The position numbers and the translations under genes were made by a program. A DNA stretch of 64,000 nt from Ypsolopha sequella (Eukaryota > Arthropoda > Insecta > Lepidoptera > Ypsolophidae), in NCBI GenBank assembly GCA_934047225.1, contig CAKOHE010000034.1:248001-312000 (forward strand). Reading direction: 5' to 3'. Positions 1-26,304 of this stretch are shown here, one piece after another (within the stretch, counting starts at the first letter, position 1; each line of letters begins with the position of its first letter). Below the pieces are notes generated by a model. It saw nothing but the letters and a program-made list of their open reading frames with translations, had not been told where the DNA came from and did no database searches.

Positions 1-6758
<6,758 letters not shown>

Positions 6759-6772
<14 letters not shown>

Positions 6773-6787
6773 TTTATAATAATCGGT
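6759..6787. repeat. hairpin at the tail-to-tail inversion junction
   Basis: The sequence accgattattat, a short spacer, then tataataatcggt forms an inverted repeat exactly where plus-strand fingers meet minus-strand fingers. It marks the centre of the large inverted repeat and looks like a fold-back repair or rearrangement scar. Confidence 0.75.
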
Positions 6788-7770
6788 ATGATTATAATAT
6801 GATTCTGTAAGCTAATCTTCCGTGCACTCCGGTAATCACAAGTATCACATTTATGCGGCTTTTCACCAGTATGCGTTCAAATGTGTATCTTTAAATGGTC
6901 TTTGCACGTAAATCGGTAATTACAAGCCTCACATTTATATGGCTTTTCACCAGCATGTGTTATCATAATATGATTCTGTAAGCTAATCTTCCGTGCACTC
7001 CGGTAATCACAAGTATCACATTTATACGGCTTTTCACCACAATGCGTTCTAATGTGTATCTTTAAATGGTCTTTGCACGTAAATCGGTAATTACAAGCCT
7101 CACATTTATATGGCTTTTCACCAGTATGTGTTCTCATAATATGATTCTGTAAGCTAATCTTCCGTGCACTCCGGTAATCACAAGTATCACATTTATACGG
7201 CTTTTCACCACTATGCGTTCTAATGTGTATCTTTAAATGGTCTTTGCACGTAAATCGGTAATTACAAGCCTCACATTTATATGGCTTTTCACCAGTATGT
7301 GTTCTCATAATATGATTCTGTAAGCTAATCTTCCGTGCACTCCGGTAATCACAAGTATCACATTTATGCGGCTTTTCACCAGTATGCGTTCTAATGTGTA
7401 TCTTTAAATGGTCTTTGCACGTAAATCGGTAATTACAAGCCTCACATTTATATGGCTTTTCACCAGTATGTGTTATCATAATATGATTCTTTAAGCTAAT
7501 CTTCCGTGCACTCCAGTAATCACAAGTATCACATTTATACGGCTTTTCACCAGTATGCGTTCTAATGTGTATCTTTAAATGGTCTTTGCACGTAAATCGG
7601 TAATTACAAGCCTCACATTTATATGGCTTTTCACCAGTATGTGTTCTCATAATATGATTCTGTAAGCTAATCTTCCGTGCACTCCGGTAATCACAAGTAC
7701 AACATTTATACGGCTTTTCACCAGTATGCGTTCTAATGTGTATCTTTAAATGGTCTTTGCACGTAAATCA

Positions 7771-8004
<234 letters not shown>

Positions 8005-8556
8005 TCAGCTAATCTTCCGTGTACTCCGGTAATCACAAGTTTCACATTTATACGGCTTTTCACCAGTATGCGTTCTAATGTGTATCTTTAAATGGTTTTT
8101 GCACGTAAATCGGTAATTACAAGCCTCACATTTATATGGCTTTTCACGAGTATGCGTTCTAATGTGTATCTTTAAATGGTCTTTGCACGTAAATCGGTAA
8201 TTACAAGCCTCACATTAATATGGCTTTTCACCAGTATGTGTTCTCATAATATGATTCTGTAAGCTAATTTTCCGTGCACTCCGGTAATCACAAGTATCAC
8301 ATTTATACGGCTTTTCACCAGTATGCGTTCTAATGTGTATCTTTAAATGGTTTTTGCACGTAAATCGGTAATAACATGCCTCACATTTATATGGCTTTTC
8401 ACCAGTATGTGTTCTCATAATATGATTCTGTAAGCTTATTTTCCGTGCACTCCAGAAATCACAAGTATCACATTCATACGGCTTTTCACCAATATGCGTT
8501 CTAATGTGTATCTTTAAATGGTCTTTGCACGTAAATCGGTAATTACAAGCCTCACA

Positions 8557-11577
<3,021 letters not shown>

Positions 11578-11597
11578 AATATGATTCTGTAAGCTTA

Positions 11598-11975
<378 letters not shown>

Positions 11976-12320
11976 TCAGCTAATCTTCCGTGTACTCCGG
12001 TAATCACAAGTTTCACATTTATACGGCTTTTCACCAGTATGCGTTCTAATGTGTATCTTTAAATGGTTTTTGCACGTAAATCGGTAATAACAAGCCTCAC
12101 ATTTATATGGCTTTTCACCAGTATGTGTTCTCATAATATGATTCTGTAAGCTAATTTTCCGTGCACTCCAGTAATCACAAGTATCACATTTATACGGCTT
12201 TTCACCAATATGCGTTCTAATGTGTATCTTTAAATGGTCTTCGCACGTAAATCGGTAATTACAAGCCTCACATTTATATGGCTTTTCACCAGTATGTGTT
12301 CTCATAATATGATTCTTTTA

Positions 12321-12488
<168 letters not shown>

Positions 12489-12491
12489 TCA

Positions 12492-15518
<3,027 letters not shown>

Positions 15519-16661
15519 TTAATATGGCTTTTCACCAGTATGTGTTCTCATAATATGATTCTGTAAGCTAATTTTCCGTGCACTCCGGTAATCACAAGTA
15601 TCACATTTATACGGTTTTTCACCAGTATGCGTTCTAATGTGTATCTTTAAATGGTTTTTGCACGTAAATCGGTAATTACAAGCCTCACATTTATATGGCT
15701 TTTCACCAGTATGTGTTCTCATAATATGATTCTGTAAGCTAATTTTCCGTGCACTCCAGTAATCACAAGTATCACATTTATACGGCTTTTCACCAATATG
15801 CGTTCTAATGTGTATCTTTAAATGGTCTTTGCACGTAAATCGGTAATTACAAGCCTCAAATTTATATGGCTTTTCACCAGTATGTGTTCTCATAATATGA
15901 TTCTGTAAGCTAATCTTCCGTGCACTCCGGTAATCACAAGTATCACATTTATGCGGCTTTTCACCAGTATGCGTTCTAATGTGTATCTTTAAATGGTCTT
16001 TGCACGTAAATCGGTAATTACAAGCCTCACATTTATATGGCTTTTCACCAGTATGTGTTCTCATAATATGATTCTGTAAGCTTATTTTCCGTGCACTCCA
16101 GTAATCACAAGTATCACATTCATACGGCTTTTCACCAATATGCGTTCTAATGTGTATTTTTAAATGGTCTTTGCACGTAAATCGGTAATTACAAGCCTCA
16201 CATTTATATGGCTTTTCACCAGTATGTGTTCTCATAATATGATTCTGTAAGCTAATCTTCCGTGCACTCCGGTAATCACAAGTATCACATTTATACGGCT
16301 TTTCACCACTATGCGTTCTAATGTGTATCTTTAAATGGTCTTTGCACGTAAATCGGTAATCACAAGTATCACATTTATACGGCTTTTCACCAGTATGCGT
16401 TCTAATGTGTATCTTTAAATGGTCTTTGCACGTAAATCGGTAATAACAAGCCTCACATTTATATGGCTTTTCACCAGTATGTGTTCTCATAATATGATTC
16501 TGTAAGCTAATTTTCCGTGCACTCCAGTAATCACAAGTATCACATTTATACGGCTTTTCACCAATATGCGTTCTAATGTGTATCTTTAAATGGTCTTCGC
16601 ACGTAAATCGGTAATTACAAGCCTCACATTTATATGGCTTTTCACCAGTATGTGTTCTCAT
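15519..16661 (-). pseudogene. stop-free zinc-finger segment of 380 residues
   Basis: This open segment holds about 13 C2H2 fingers with the same alternating A and B types. It shares its minus-strand 3' portion (15519-15910) with the segment starting at 18081, at an offset of 2562 bp, and its 5' portion with the modules at 1250, 8557 and 13299. It is therefore a junction between two module types, formed by unequal exchange or gene conversion. The borders are the recurrent stops AAA to TAA (3' end) and TTA to TAA (5' side). No non-finger sequence is present. Confidence 0.6.
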
Positions 16662-16676
16662 AATATGATTCTTTTA

Positions 16677-16844
<168 letters not shown>

Positions 16845-17720
16845 TCAGCTAATCTTCCGTGTACTCCGGTAATCACAAGTTTCACATTCATACGGCTTTT
16901 CACCAGTATGCGTTCTAATGTGTATCTTTAAATGGTTTTTGCACGTATATCGGTAATTACAAGCCTCACATTAATATGGCTTTTCACCAGTATGTGTTCT
17001 CATAATATGATTCTGTAAGCTAATTTTCCGTGCACTCCGGTAATCACAAGTATCACATTTATACGGCTTTTCACCAGTATGCGTTCTAATGTGTATCTTT
17101 AAATGGTTTTTGCACGTAAATCGGTAATAACAAGCCTCACATTTATATGGCTTTTCACCAGTATGTGTTCTCATAATATGATTCTGTAAGCTTATTTTCC
17201 GTGCACTCCAGAAATCACAAGTATCACATTCATACGGCTTTTCACCAATATGCGTTCTAATGTGTATCTTTAAATGGTCTTTGCACGTAAATCGGTAATT
17301 ACAAGCCTCACATTTATATGGCTTTTCACCAGTATGTGTTCTCATAATATGATTCTGTAAGCTAATCTTCCGTGCACTCCAGAAATCACAAGTATCACAT
17401 TTATACGGCTTTTCACCACTATGCGTTCTAATGTGTATCTTTAAATGGTCTTTGCACGTAAATCGGTAATCACAAGTATCACATTTATACGGCTTTTCAC
17501 CAGTATGCGTTCTAATGTGTATCTTTAAATGGTCTTTGCACGTTAATCGGTAATAACAAGCCTCACATTTATATGGCTTTTCACCAGTATGTGTTCTCAT
17601 AAAATGATTCTGTAAGCTAATCTTCCGTGCACTCCGGTAATCACAAGTACAACATTTATACGGCTTTTCACCAGTATGCGTTCTAATGTGTATCTTTAAA
17701 TGGTCTTTGCACGTAAATCA

Positions 17721-17954
<234 letters not shown>

Positions 17955-17957
17955 TCA

Positions 17958-18080
<123 letters not shown>

Positions 18081-18968
18081 TTAATATGGCTTTTCACCAG
18101 TATGTGTTCTCATAATATGATTCTGTAAGCTAATTTTCCGTGCACTCCGGTAATCACAAGTATCACATTTATACGGTTTTTCACCAGTATGCGTTCTAAT
18201 GTGTATCTTTAAATGGTTTTTGCACGTAAATCGGTAATTACAAGCCTCACATTTATATGGCTTTTCACCAGTATGTGTTCTCATAATATGATTCTGTAAG
18301 CTAATTTTCCGTGCACTCCAGTAATCACAAGTATCACATTTATACGGCTTTTCACCAATATGCGTTCTAATGTGTATCTTTAAATGGTCTTTGCACGTAA
18401 ATCGGTAATTACAAGCCTCAAATTTATATGGCTTTTCACCAGTATGTGTTCTCATAATATGATTCTGTAAGCTAATCTTCCGTGCACTCCGGTAATCACA
18501 AGTATCACATTTATGCGGCTTTTCACCAGTATGCGTTCTAATGTGTATCTTTAAATGGTCTTTGCACGTAAATCGGTAATTACAAGCCTCACATTTATAT
18601 GGCTTTTCACCAGTATGTGTTATCATAATATGATTCTTTAAGCTAATCTTCCATGCACTCCAGTAATCACAAGTATCACATTTATACGGCTTTTCACCAG
18701 TATGCGTTCTAATGTGTATCTTTAAATGGTCTTTGCACGTAAATCGGTAATTACAAGCCTCACATTTATATGGCTTTTCACCAGTATGTGTTCTCATAAT
18801 ATGATTCTGTAAGCTAATCTTCCGTGCACTCCGGTAATCACAAGTATCACATTTATAAGGCTTTTCACCACTATACGTTCTAATGTGTATCTTTAAATGG
18901 TCTTTGCACGTAAATCGGTAATTACAAGCCTCACATTTATATGGCTTTTCACCAGTATGTGTTCTCAT
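18081..18968 (-). pseudogene. stop-free zinc-finger segment of 295 residues
   Basis: About 10 C2H2 fingers, type A and type B alternating. Some copies have a YKFEAC change, in which the first metal-binding cysteine is replaced by phenylalanine, so that finger should not fold. One finger has SAWKIS instead of SARKIS. The downstream part is a near-copy of 15519-15910 at 2562 bp distance. It has no start other than the internal HIMRTH methionine. Confidence 0.55.
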
Positions 18969-18980
18969 AATATGATTATG

Positions 18981-20249
18981 TCAGCTAATCTTCCGTGTAC
19001 TCCGGTAATCACAAGTATCACATTTATGCGGCTTTTCACCAGTATGCGTTCTAATGTGTATCTTTAAATGGTTTTTGCACGTAAATCGGTAATTACAAGC
19101 CTCACATTTATATGGCTTTTCGCCAGTATGTGTTCTCATAATATGATTCTGTAAGCTAATTTTCCGTGCACTCCGGTAATCACAAGTATCACATTTAAAC
19201 GGCTTTTCACCAATATGCATTCCAATGTGTATCTTTAAATGGTCTTTGACCGTAAATCGGTAATCACAAGTATCACATTTATACGGCTTTTCACCAGTAT
19301 GCGTTCTAATGTGTATCTTTAAATGGTCTTTGCACGTAAATCGGTAATTACAAGCCTCACATTTATATGGCTTTTCACCAGTATGTGTTCTCATAATATG
19401 ATTCTGTAAGCTAATCTTCCGTGCACTCCGGTAATCACAAGTATCACATTTATACGGCTTTTCACCAGTATGCGTTCTAATGTGTATCTTTAAATGGTCT
19501 TTGCACGTAAATCGGTAATAACAAGCCTCACATTTATATGGCTTTTCACCAGTATGTGTTCTCATAAAATGATTCTGTAAGCTAATCTTCCGTGCACTCG
19601 GGTAATCACAAGTATCACATTTATACGGCTTTTCACCAGTATGCGTTCTAATGTGTATCTTTAAATGGTCTTTGCACGTAAATCGGTAATTACAAGCCTC
19701 ACATTTATATGGCTTTTCACCAGTATGTGTTCTCATAATATGATTCTGTAAGCTAATCTTCCGTGCACTCCGGTAATCACAAGTATCACATTTATAAGGC
19801 TTTTCACCACTATACGTTCTAATGTGTATCTTTAAATGGTCTTTGCACGTAAATCGGTAATTACAAGCCTCACATTTATTTGGCTTTTCACCAGTATGTG
19901 TTCTCATAATATGATTCTGTAAGCTAATCTTCCGTGCACTCCAGTAATCACAAGTATCACATTTGTACGGCTTTTCACCAGTATGCGTTCTAATGTGTAT
20001 CTTTAAATGGTCTTTGCACTTAAATCGGTTATTACAAGCCTCACATTTATATGGCTTTTCACCAGTATGTGTTCTCATAATATGATTCTGTAAGCTAATC
20101 TTCCGTGCACTGCGGTAATCACAAGTATCAAATTTATACGGCTTTTCACCAGTATGCGTTCTAATGTGTATCTTTAAATGGTCTTTGCACGTAAATTGGT
20201 AATTACAAGCCTCACATTTATATGGCTTTTCACCAGTATGTGTTCTCAT
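18981..20249 (-). pseudogene. longest stop-free zinc-finger segment (about 15 fingers)
   Basis: This open segment of 422 residues is made only of C2H2 fingers, alternating CEAC and CDTC types with TGEKP linkers. It begins with a methionine that is the ordinary Met of the HIMRTH motif, so it is not a convincing start codon, and it ends at an in-frame TGA in the ISLQNHI motif. One stretch near 19191-19270 carries unusual fingers with a [18 protein letters not shown] sequence, a landmark that recurs at 20472. No non-finger domain, signal or effector region is attached. It is called a pseudogene fragment because the same stop sits in neighbouring copies. A spliced gene that uses this segment as an exon cannot be excluded. 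Confidence 0.6.
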
Positions 20250-20345
20250 AATATGATTATGTCAGCTAATCTTCCGTGTACTCCGGTAATCACAAGTATC
20301 ACATTTATGCGGCTTTTCACCAGTATGCGTTCTAATGTGTATCTT

Positions 20346-21188
20346 TTAATGGTTTTTGCACGTAAATCGGTAATTACAAGCCTCACATTTATATGGCTTT
20401 TCGCCAGTATGTGTTCTCATAATATGATTCTGTAAGCTAATTTTCCGTGCACTCCGGTAATCACAAGTATCACATTTAAACGGCTTTTCACCAATATGCA
20501 TTCCAATGTGTATCTTTAAATGGTCTTTGACCGTAAATCGGTAATCACAAGTATCACATGTATACGGCTTTTCACCAGTATGCGTTCTAATGTGTATCTT
20601 TAAATGGTCTTTGCACGTAAATCGGTAATTACAAGCCTCACATTTATATGGCTTTTCACCAGTATGTGTTCTCATAATATGATTCTGTAAGCTAATCTTC
20701 CGTGCACTCCGGTAATCACAAGTATCACATTTATACGGCTTTTCACCAGTATGCGTTCTAATGTGTATCTTTAAATGGTCTTTGCACGTAAATCGGTAAT
20801 AACAAGCCTCACATTTATATGGCTTTTCACCAGTATGTGTTCTCATAAAATGATTCTGTAAGCTAATCTTCCGTGCACTCGGGTAATCACAAGTATCACA
20901 TTTATACGGCTTTTCACCAGTATGCGTTCTAATGTGTATCTTTAAATGGTCTTTGCACGTAAATCGGTAATTACAAGCCTCACATTTATATGGCTTTTCA
21001 CCAGTATGTGTTCTCATAATATGATTCTGTAAGCAAATCTTCCGTGCACTCCGGTAATCACAAGTATCACATTTATACGGTTTTTCACCACTATGCGTTT
21101 TAATGTGTATCTTTAAATGGTCTTTGCACGTAAATCGGTAATTACAAGCCTCACATTTATATGGCTTTTCACCAGTATGTGTTATCAT
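20346..21188 (-). pseudogene. stop-free zinc-finger segment of 280 residues
   Basis: About 10 fingers. This segment is a copy of 19065-19907 at an offset of 1281 bp. Two landmarks are shared: the [12 protein letters not shown] finger (20472 against 19191) and the 'cactcgggtaatcac' variant (20878 against 19597). Its 3' end is opened by a changed finger near 20346 (KNH followed by a frame disturbance, 'atcttttaatgg'). It is part of the array with no separate gene signals. Confidence 0.55.
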
Positions 21189-21227
21189 AATATGATTCTG
21201 TTAGCTAATTTCCCGTGCACTCCATTA

Positions 21228-21371
<144 letters not shown>

Positions 21372-21716
21372 TCAGCTAATCTTCCGTGTACTCCGGTAAT
21401 CACAAGTATCACATTTATACGGCTTTTCACCAGTATGCGTTCTAATGTGTATCTTTAAATGGTCTTTGCACGTAAATCGGTAATTACAAGCCTCACATTT
21501 ATATGGCTTTTCACCAGTATGTGTTATCATAATATGATTCTGTAAGCTAATCTTCCGTGCACTTCGGTAATCACAAGTATCAAATTTATACGGCTTTTCA
21601 CCAGTATGCGTTCTAATGTGTATCTTTAAATGGTCTTTCCCCGTAAATCGGTAATTACAAGCCTCACATTTATATGGCTTTTCACCAGTATGTGTTCTCA
21701 TAATATGATTATGTCA

Positions 21717-21839
<123 letters not shown>

Positions 21840-22631
21840 TTAATATGGCTTTTCACCAGTATGTGTTCTCATAATATGATTCTGTAAGCTAATTTTCCGT
21901 GCACTCCGGTAGTCACAAGTATCACATTTATACGGCTTTTCACCAGTATGCGTTCTAATGTGTATCTTTAAATGGTTTTTGCACGTAAATCGGTAATAAC
22001 AAGCCTCACATTTATATGGCTTTTCACCAGTATGTGTTCTCATAATATGATTCTGTAAGCTAATTTTCCGTGCACTCCAGTAATCACAAGTATCACATTT
22101 ATACGGCTTTTCACCAATATGCGTTCTAATGTGTATCTTTAAATGGTCTTCGCACGTAAATCGGTAATTACAAGCCTCACATTTATATGGCTTTTCACCA
22201 GTATGTGTTCTCATAATATGATTCTTTTAGCTAATCTTCCGTGCACTCCGGTAATCACAAGTATCACATTTATACGGCTTTTCACCAGTATGCGTTCTCA
22301 TGTGTATCTTTAAATGGTCTTTGCACGTAAATAGGTAATTACAAGCCTCACATTTATATGGCTTTTCACCAGTATTTGTTCTCATAATATGATTCTGTAA
22401 GCTTATCTTCCGTGCACTCCGGTAATCACAAGTATCACATTTATACGGCTTTTCACCACTATGTGTTCTGATGTGTATCTTTAAATGGTCTTTGCACGTA
22501 AATCGGTAATTACAAGCCTCACATTTATATGGCTTTTCACCAGTATGTGTTCTCATAATATGATTCTGTAAGCTAATCTTCCGTGCACTCCGGTAATCAC
22601 AAGTATCACATTTATACGGCTTTTCACCACT

Positions 22632-23928
22632 TGTCACGTGTGTAGGTGAGAAAGTATTAATACACACGCAAACAATTAAATATGAATTTATTAAAAAAAG
22701 AATATGTAAATTAGGTTAAGTTAATATGTAATTTAAAAAAAACAAGATGTGAGACGGTAAAAAATAGTTTCTCAGGGTGAGGGTGGTTTCAGTCTTAAGT
22801 CTTTCTGGTTTTACCCGCACTGGCACTATACCGCACTTCCCTCGTAGATGTAGTTGACAAAGTCGTGCAGTAGGGTTGGCACGACTGTTCCGGTTCGTGA
22901 AATCAAGTTTCTCAGTAGGTCTCCAGGCAGGCACTAGTTGCAGTGGTCACTAGATGAACCCAGCCGTAGAATTCGTAGATTCCGGTAAGTAGTATTTTGT
23001 TCCGGTTCGTGAAACCTGGAATCCGGTTGAAGATTGGACCGTTACTAAAGTATCCAGTTGTTTCCCTTGACTGCAACATCTTTTGCTAGCAAGAATAGCA
23101 ATTCGTAGAGGTAATGCGGCAAGGTGCTAATTACAATAAAATGCATCAATGATGTGGCAGTCAAGGTTTGAGCAGAAGGACATTGCTAGTGATAAAAAAA
23201 TGAGACAGTGAATTAATGCTGTATAGATGCATATGCAATATTATAATGAAATGAAATTCTACTCGACTAATGAAATAATAATGTGTAAGCTAGCCCATAG
23301 ATTTATTTAATGATTTACATGAATGTTATTATGATCATAGATTAAGAAAACAATAGTACTAATGGACGAGCTAGATAATAGATTTAAATTTAGGCACAGA
23401 CTATGAACATGATATGAACTAATAACGATAACGTCACCATTTCTACATGAAATTTAGCTACAATGACAGTAAACAATTGTGAGCAATGAAAATAAAATTC
23501 AATATGTAATACATACCAAAGATAAAACACTTTTAGGCAAAAACATAGTTGGATGACATGACAAGGTCATGGCAGTAATCACGACGAGAAATTTGTACTT
23601 AGCAATAAAAGCAATAAACACACAACTTACCCAAAGTTGGGATAAGACACTATAACAGTATTCACAAATATACGTAGCAAAAGACAAATAAAAAAAGAAT
23701 TTGATAAATCAGCCACAAAGTATTCGACCGTTCCGTAAAGGTCAATGGACGAATGCGTTCTCCTCTCGCGGCTCCGAAACGTTCTCGAGATTTGAATTTG
23801 AAATACGAGTTGGCACGAGTTTGTCCGATCATTTACGAAGCAGCGTTTAGTATTTGCTTTAGTTAATTTTGGTTTTATTTTAAGGTATATTTTTTAACAA
23901 TAATGTTTATGATGTAGACAACGTCACA
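22632..23928. mobile_element. 1297-bp insertion in the finger array, candidate solo LTR
   Basis: Finger sequence stops inside a linker at 22631 and resumes at 23929 with no sequence lost. The 4 bases CACT are present on both sides (22628-22631 and 23929-23932), as expected for a target-site duplication. The insert begins TGTCACG and ends CGTCACA, short inverted ends of the TG...CA kind found on LTRs. A 4-bp duplication is usual for Ty3/gypsy elements. No credible ORF lies inside. The motif 'gttccggttcgtgaaa' occurs twice (22887-22902 and 22999-23014). An alternative is an intron: GT/AG borders read on the minus strand would join the fingers in frame with one extra residue. Confidence 0.5.
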
Positions 23929-24583
23929 CACTATGCGTTCTAATGTGTATCTTTAAATGGTCTTTGCACGTAAATCAGTAATTTCAAGCCTCACATTTAT
24001 GTGGCTTTTCACCAGTATGTGTTCTCATAATATGATTCTGTAAGCTAATCTTCCGTGCACTCCGGTAATCACAAGTATCACATTTATACGGCTTTTCACC
24101 AGTATGCGTTCTAATGTGTATCTTTAAATGGTCTTTGCACGTAAATCGGTAATTACAAGCCTCACATTTATATGGCTTTTCACCAGTATGTGTTCTCATA
24201 ATATGATTCTGTAAGCAAATCTTCCGTGCACTCCGGTAATCACAAGTATCACATTTATACGGCTTTTCACCAGTATGCGTTCTAATGTGTATCTTTAAAT
24301 GGTCTTTGCACGTAAATCGGTAATTACAAGCCTCACATTTATATGGCTTTTGACCAGTATGTGTTCTAATGTGTATCTTTAAATGGTCTTTGCACGTAAA
24401 TCGGTAATTACAAGCCTCACATTTATATGGCTTTTGACCAGTATGTGTTATCATAATATGATTCTGTAAGCTTATCTTCCGTGCACTCCAGTAATCACAA
24501 GTATCACATTTATACGGCTTTTCACCAGTATGCGTTCTAATGTGTATCTTTAAATGGTCTTTGCACGTAAATCGGTAATTACA
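23929..24583 (-). repeat. C2H2 zinc-finger array, block 3 (upstream end)
   Basis: About 7-8 fingers on the minus strand. From 24583 down to 23984 the frame is open, with two TGQKP linkers in place of TGEKP. It then meets a TGA that replaces the second zinc-binding cysteine of a finger near 23980. The array ends at 24583 inside a finger (after CNYRF when read from the 5' side). The bases just upstream on the minus strand end in AAAG, which could be a weak splice acceptor, but the pyrimidine tract is poor. An abrupt satellite border is equally likely. Confidence 0.85.
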
Positions 24584-24679
24584 ATTTCTTTAAATACACT
24601 TATTATATATTAATATTAGTTTTACATCTTATACCTTATCACTAATTTGACGGAGGAACATCCTCTGAAATATTTCTAT

Positions 24680-24692
24680 TAGGTTAGGTTAG

Positions 24693-24702
<10 letters not shown>
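24680..24702. repeat. short TTAGG telomere-type repeat
   Basis: Three tandem TTAGG units run into a long poly(T) tract (to about 24718). TTAGG is the telomere repeat of most insects, and this is an internal copy. Confidence 0.75.
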
Positions 24703-24724
<22 letters not shown>

Positions 24725-25241
24725 GGGTACCAGGTTCTGCGAGAGCGTAATGGTGCGGAAAGAGGAGGCTGAGCGGGAGAGGGAGAAGCCAATCCCGCTC
24801 GAAGAAGGAGGCACCGAGGAGGAAGAGGTGACCACCTCCGTACCGCCCAGTAGTTCGGGCATAGAATAAGACTACGGTATCCCCTGCCTGTCGTAAAAGG
24901 CGACTAAAAGGGGCTCCCGAGCTGCGGATGCGTGGGTTGGGGGCCCTTCGTATCTACTAAAAAGCTCCGGGAGGATGGCAGCACGATGTGGCCTCGTGCT
25001 GCCTTGGCACCGAGAGGGTGCAAGGGGAAGCAATACTCAGCTTCCCCAGGGAGGGCCGCAGACGCGGCGTTGCGCCATAGGGGCGCCGGTGCGTTCCACA
25101 GGAGATCCCGGAGCTCCTTGATTGGCGTGGAGGAAGGCCACCATGGGGTTTTAGTCGGTAAGAGTCCGGCATAACCTCTCCCGCTCCCCCAAGCCGGAAG
25201 GTATCCATGAAGGATTTCCCCATGTAAAAAAAAAAAAAAAA
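24703..25241 (+). mobile_element. LINE-like fragment between TTAGG repeats, copy A
   Basis: The fragment lies between a poly(T) tract with TTAGG on its left and a 16-base poly(A) tract followed by TTAGG repeats on its right. On the plus strand an open stretch rich in R, E and P ends at a stop near 24868. A non-coding tail follows, with the block 'cctgtcgtaaaaggcgac', which I take to be a 3' UTR with poly(A). Poly(A) joined to TTAGG is the arrangement of telomere-directed LINEs such as TRAS and SART in moths. No RT motif is present, so the assignment is tentative. The apparent ORFs on either strand here are not credible proteins. Confidence 0.45.
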
Positions 25242-25261
25242 GGTTAGGTTAGGTTAGGTTA
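25242..25261. repeat. TTAGG telomere-type repeat
   Basis: Four tandem units follow the poly(A) of copy A directly and run into the terminal repeat of the next element. Confidence 0.75.
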
Positions 25262-25686
25262 GCGCCAGACATGTGTCCACTTATTTGAACACTCGAGTGG
25301 ACACACTGTGTGGCACGAGACTTTGTCTATGTGTTCCAGAGTTTGTACACAGATTTGCACTTTGCCGGGCGGTATCGGTTTTTTAGCGCACATAAAAGGA
25401 ATGTGTTCAAATAAGTGCGTAGCCTGCTACACTATTTGCAAAGACCAGTTGCGCGAGTGCCATTTTACGGAACGGTTGGATAAGACACTACGTGCTTGAT
25501 TTGGATTCTCTGAAACAAGTAAAAATAATTCCATCAAGAATATTCCGTCAAGTCTGGCTCTCGATATGTACCTAGAGCCACGACTAGGGCATGCACCCGT
25601 GCAAGCATGTGTGGCAGGTGCGCCAAATGTGTGTACAAAGTCGTCAAAGAAGTGTGCAAATAAGTGGACACATGTCTGGCGCCGGC
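25258..25686. mobile_element. TIR element (MITE-like), short copy
   Basis: The ends are inverted: gcgccagacatgtgtccac on the left and its complement on the right, continuing through a shared caaataagtg motif. That motif is also repeated inside (25403-25412 and nearby), as subterminal repeats often are. There is no coding sequence. A 1.0-kb relative in the opposite orientation lies at 39394-40413 and shares both end regions but not the middle. TTAGG repeats flank this copy. Confidence 0.75.
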
Positions 25687-25690
25687 ATAT

Positions 25691-26106
25691 GGTTAGGTTA
25701 GGTTAGGTAAGGTTTTTTTTTTTTTTTTTTTTAAAAAAACGGTACCAGGTTCTGCGAGAGCGTAATGGTGCGGAAAGAGGAGGCTGAGTGGGAGAGGGAG
25801 AGGGCCAATCCCGTTCGAAGGAGGAGGCACCGAGGAGGAAGAGGTGACCACCTCCATACCGCCCAGTAGTTCGGGCATAGAATAAGACTACGGTATCCCC
25901 TGCCTGTCGTAAAAGGCGACTAAAAGGGGCTCCCGAGCTGCGGATGCGTGGGGTGGGGGCCCTTCGTATCTACTAAACAGCTCCGGGAGGATGGCAGCAC
26001 GATGTGGTCTCGTGCTGCCTTGGCACCGAGAGGGTGCAAGGGGAAGCAATACTCAGCTTCCCCAGGGAGGGCCGCAGACGCGGCGTTGCGCCAGAGGGGC
26101 ACCGGT
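25691..26106 (+). mobile_element. LINE-like fragment next to TTAGG, copy B (truncated)
   Basis: TTAGG repeats and poly(T) lead into a close copy of 24716-25092: the same 'ggtaccaggttctgcgag' start and the same 'cctgtcgtaaaaggcgac' block. It breaks off after 'ggggcaccggt', so the right part and poly(A) found in copy A are missing. Confidence 0.5.
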
Positions 26107-26194
26107 GGACTGATAGATTGATACAAGATTAATAGCACAGATACTCTAATTATTTAGTTGTAAAAATTGTTTACCGGCAGAATAATTCTCTTTC

Positions 26195-26304
26195 AGAATT
26201 GTTTATGTAACTCCAATGGATATAACGGTTGTCAATCTTCATGGCAACCCAAATTTGGTGCAATAACAATAAAGCCAGAAGCTTCCACTTTGTCATTGAC
26301 CCAT
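26195..26304 (+). CDS. possible orphan exon, unknown gene
   Basis: A stretch with a good acceptor ('ttctctttcag') and a strong donor ('catg|gtaagt') is open for about 36 codons: NCLCNSNGYNGCQSSW and onward. A second acceptor at about 26601 would add only a few residues before a stop. The short cysteine-spaced NCLCNSNGYNGC resembles the end of insect Ly6-type proteins, but this is a weak resemblance. No upstream exon is visible, because the LINE-like fragment ends just before it. It could be the last exon of a gene disrupted by insertions, or chance. Confidence 0.25.

Noticed and set aside
22716..22934. 72-codon minus-strand ORF in the array insertion
   Set aside because: Composition and length are typical of chance ORFs in a repeat, with no motif.
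24932..25223. Overlapping ORFs on both strands in LINE-like copy A (and at 25693-26138)
   Set aside because: They arise from a GC-rich non-coding tail; the two copies differ by frameshifting changes.
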